Shown here: piece by piece, positions 61,795-64,000 of the stretch
How the letters are laid out: every line of letters begins with the position of its first letter
Numbering within the stretch: position 1 is the stretch's first letter
From: Burkholderiales bacterium
GTDB lineage: Bacteria; Pseudomonadota; Gammaproteobacteria; Burkholderiales; WYBJ01
Reading direction: 5' to 3'
Assembly: GCA_020848435.1 (NCBI GenBank)
Contig: JADLAC010000089.1
Location: forward strand, 62,001-126,000
DNA length: 64,000 nt
Position numbers and translations under genes: made by a program
The notes under the pieces: generated by a model
Seen by the model: only the letters and a program-made list of their open reading frames with translations
Database searches by the model: none
Told to the model about the DNA's origin: nothing

Positions 61795-62781
61795 ATGATT
61801 TTGCGCAAACGTCGTCTCATCGCGCAAGCCGGCGCCGGCATGGCGCTCGCAATCGCGGCCGCGCTCGGCGCGGCACAAAGCTATCCCGCACGCTCGCTCG
61901 TGATGGTCGTGCCCTATGCGCCCGGCGGGGCCGTCGACCTGGTGGGCCGGGTGACCGCGGCGCCGCTGTCGGAGCGCTTGGGGCATAACATCGCCGTGGA
62001 GAACGTGGGCGGGGCGAGCGGCACGATCGGCACCGCCAAGGTCGTCGGCGCACGGCCCGACGGTTACACCCTGCTCATGGGCTCGGGCAGCGAAATCAGC
62101 ATCGCCAAGCTGCTCAATCCCAATGTCAGCTACGACGGCGAGCGCGACCTGGCGCCCGTTTCACTGGTCGGCACGGCGCCGATGCTGCTCGTCGGCGGCA
62201 GCAAGTTGAAGGCGGGTACGCTCGACGATCTGCTCGCCATCGCGCGCGCGCGTCCCGGCCAGCTCACCTATGCATCCCCGGGCATCGGCTCGCCGCTGCA
62301 TCTGGCCGGCGAGCTGGTCAAGATGCGGGGCGGCGTCGATATCGCGCACGTCCCCTACAAGGGCTCGGGGCCCGCCATGACGGATTTGCTCGGCGGCCAG
62401 ATCGATCTCGCCGTCGCGGCCATCTCGACCGCGTTGCCGCACGTCAATTCGGGCAAGCTGAAGGCATTCGGCGTGACCGAAGCCAAGCGCTCGCCGGTCG
62501 CGCCCAACATCCCGGCGCTGGCCGAGAACAAGAGCCTGCAAGGCGTCGATATCGGTGTCTGGTACGGCCTGTTCGCGCCCGCGAAGACGCCCGCAGCGAT
62601 CGTCGAGCGCTTGCACAAGGAGGTGGTCGAAGCGCTCAAGAACACCAAGCTCGCCGCCACCCTGGGCGAACAAGGCATCTCGATCGCCGGCAGCACGCCC
62701 GCGGAGCTGCGCCAGTTCATTCGCAACGACACCGAGAAGTACCGCAAGATCGTGCAGTCGGCGAACATCCGGCTCGAATGA
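61795..62781 (+). CDS. Bug/TctC-type periplasmic solute receptor in the carboxylase operon
   Basis: A 328-residue receptor with GTAGGAGGAC before the ATG at 61795. The N-terminus has a basic MILRKRRLIAQ and a hydrophobic core ending GAAQSYPA. Loops: PYAPGGAVDLVGR and VENVGGASGTIGTAKVVGARP. The VENVGG is unusual for the usual DNRGG/ENRPG, so the ligand may differ from the receptor at 59114. It ends the carboxylase group and is convergent with the kinase. Confidence 0.9.
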   Translation: MILRKRRLIAQAGAGMALAIAAALGAAQSYPARSLVMVVPYAPGGAVDLVGRVTAAPLSERLGHNIAVENVGGASGTIGTAKVVGARPDGYTLLMGSGSEISIAKLLNPNVSYDGERDLAPVSLVGTAPMLLVGGSKLKAGTLDDLLAIARARPGQLTYASPGIGSPLHLAGELVKMRGGVDIAHVPYKGSGPAMTDLLGGQIDLAVAAISTALPHVNSGKLKAFGVTEAKRSPVAPNIPALAENKSLQGVDIGVWYGLFAPAKTPAAIVERLHKEVVEALKNTKLAATLGEQGISIAGSTPAELRQFIRNDTEKYRKIVQSANIRLE

Positions 62782-62797
62782 CGCCGCAAGCAACGGA

Positions 62798-64000
62798 TCA
62801 GTGCATCGAGCGCTTGGCCAGGATGCGCTCTAGCTGGTAGCCCTCGACTGGCTTCACCAAGTGCAGGTCGAAGCCCGCTTCCCTGGAGCGGGCCTCGTCA
62901 TCGGGCTTGCCCCAGCCGGTCACCGCGATGATGAGCGGCTGGCGTTCCGGGCGTTGCGCGCGCAGCCGCCGGGCGACCTCGAAGCCGTTCATGCCGGGCA
63001 TACCGATATCGAGCAGAATGACGTCGGGACGCAAGAGCTCCGCCTCGCGCAAGGCTTCGATGCCGCTGTGCGCGACGTGCACCTCGCTACCGAGATGACG
63101 CAGGATCGCCGCGAGCATGGCGGCGGCATCGGCATTGTCGTCCACGACCAGCACGCGCCGTCGCACGTGCGACTGCGCCGGCCGTGAGCTCGATGGCTGC
63201 CGCGCGGGCGGCCACACTTCCGCCTTGAGCGGAAGCGAGACGAGGAATTCGGCGCCGTGGCCGAGTCCCTCGCTACGCGCTTCAATCCTGCCGTGGTGCA
63301 GCTCGACGATGCTGCGCGCGAGTGCGAGCCCTACGCCGAGGCCGGTACCGGCCCGGTCGACGTAGTCGTGGCCTTGCACGAACATCTCGAAGATCGCGCC
63401 GAGCAGGTCCGGGTCGATGCCGCGGCCGTTGTCGCGCACCGATATGACGACCTGCCGCGCCCCCTCTGCTTCCCGAATCCATGCCTTTACGCTGATCCGG
63501 CCGCCCGGGTCGGTGTAGCGCGCAGCGTTATTGAGGACATTGGTCAGCGCTTGGGTGAGCCGCATCGCATCGCCGTCCACGTACACCTCGCTGGACGGCA
63601 TATCGACTTCCAGCTTGTGGCCCGCGGCATCGATGCCGGGCTGGGCAGCCTCCAGCGCGCGCGTCACCACCTCGACGATGTCGACGTCGCTCTTCTGCAA
63701 ATCGAGCTTGCCGCGCGTGACGCGGCTGATGTCGAGCAGATCGTCGACGATGCGCGAAAGCTGGGCGCTTTGGCGGTCGATGGCCCGGCACAGCATGGGG
63801 AAGCTTTCGTCCTGCGGTTTCACTTGCTCGAGCAGCCGCGCCGCGTTGCGGATGGGGGCCAGCGGGTTGCGCAGCTCGTGGGCCAGGATGGCAATGAAGT
63901 CGTTGACCCGCTTGGACGCGGTTTCCAGCGCGGCCGAGTGGTGCTGCTTGGTCACATCCTGGGTGACCTTGGCGAAGCCGCGCAGGTGGCCGTCGCTGTC
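62798..64000 (-). CDS. Hybrid sensor histidine kinase with receiver domain (5' end outside window)
   Basis: The last 400 codons of a kinase that extends beyond base 64000. At the visible start GFAKVTQDVT is the typical end of a PAS domain. Then come the H box (ILAHELRNPLAPIRNAARLL), the ATPase domain with NVLNNAARYTD, VRDNGRGIDPDLL and GTGLGVGLALARSIVELH, and a C-terminal receiver (VVDDNADAAAMLA, phospho-acceptor Asp in DVILLDIGMPGMNG, Lys in LVKPVEG). The complete phosphorelay inside one protein suggests a separate output or a methyl-accepting partner elsewhere. Signal input lies outside the window. Confidence 0.93.
   Translation of the reverse strand, partial: DSDGHLRGFAKVTQDVTKQHHSAALETASKRVNDFIAILAHELRNPLAPIRNAARLLEQVKPQDESFPMLCRAIDRQSAQLSRIVDDLLDISRVTRGKLDLQKSDVDIVEVVTRALEAAQPGIDAAGHKLEVDMPSSEVYVDGDAMRLTQALTNVLNNAARYTDPGGRISVKAWIREAEGARQVVISVRDNGRGIDPDLLGAIFEMFVQGHDYVDRAGTGLGVGLALARSIVELHHGRIEARSEGLGHGAEFLVSLPLKAEVWPPARQPSSSRPAQSHVRRRVLVVDDNADAAAMLAAILRHLGSEVHVAHSGIEALREAELLRPDVILLDIGMPGMNGFEVARRLRAQRPERQPLIIAVTGWGKPDDEARSREAGFDLHLVKPVEGYQLERILAKRSMH

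Noticed and set aside
1..64000. CRISPR arrays, tRNA or rRNA genes
   Set aside because: No regularly spaced repeats, and no cloverleaf or conserved rRNA segment was noticed in intergenic regions; all gaps are short.

Overview
The window is GC-rich, gene-dense bacterial DNA. It looks like a betaproteobacterium of Burkholderiales type: ten intact periplasmic Bug/TctC-type solute receptors occur in about 50 kb, an expansion known from Bordetella, Cupriavidus and relatives. The assignment is inference; no rRNA or other taxonomic marker is present. I see no tRNA, rRNA, CRISPR array, transposase or integrase.

Region 1 (1-13058, all + strand) is one end of an aryl-polyene (APE) type pigment/lipid cluster. 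It holds the end of a dehydratase (ApeI type), a glycosyltransferase, an LpxL-like acyltransferase, an aromatic amino acid ammonia-lyase, a thioesterase (ApeK type), a LolA-like carrier, an RND/MMPL exporter, a ketosynthase, dehydratase, ketoreductase and second ketosynthase (ApeO-P-Q-R order), a lipoprotein, a small exported protein and a third ketosynthase. Most genes overlap by a few bases, so this is a tight operon. The proposed job is to build an aryl-capped polyene chain and place it in the outer membrane.

Region 2 (13059-14172) is a scar. The 3' end of a Bug gene and the 3' end of a fumarylacetoacetate-hydrolase-family gene abut in opposite orientation, followed by a frameshifted, truncated thiamine-diphosphate (ThDP) enzyme gene.

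Region 3 (14169-35440) is a catabolic patchwork. A 6-oxocamphor-hydrolase-like crotonase, a Bug receptor and an SDR lie on the minus strand. Two more Bug receptors, a ThDP enzyme, an SDR and a divergent IclR regulator follow. Then come four MmgE/PrpD-family genes mixed with three Bug receptors, two CapA-like metallophosphatases and one SDR. The Bug-CapA pair occurs twice in the same order, and the MmgE/PrpD genes at 23225 and 27809 are close paralogues, so local duplication shaped this stretch.

Region 4 (35554-53730, + strand) holds a RaSEA-like radical SAM protein, PutA, a ThDP enzyme with a Bug receptor, a racemase-like protein, an AtuA-family (DUF1446) protein and its DUF4387 partner, aconitase, MmgE/PrpD, a Bug receptor, a TcuA-like flavoprotein, a GntR regulator and an aspartate dehydrogenase. 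The promoters in front of putA and of the 48315 MmgE/PrpD gene share a -35/-10 pair and a short palindrome.

Region 5 (53906-64000) has an exported methyltransferase-like protein, a DHA2-type exporter, a small unknown protein, and an unusual biotin-dependent carboxylase set (AccB, AccC and a pyruvate-carboxylase/OadA-type carboxyltransferase) interleaved with two Bug receptors. It ends in a hybrid histidine kinase cut by the window edge. Three related inverted repeats (REP-like) sit at 36731, 60098 and 61707.

The common theme from 13 kb onward is capture of organic acids by Bug receptors, each beside a different carboxylic-acid enzyme. No tripartite TctA/TctB permease is encoded here, so the receptors must share transporters encoded elsewhere or act as sensors.
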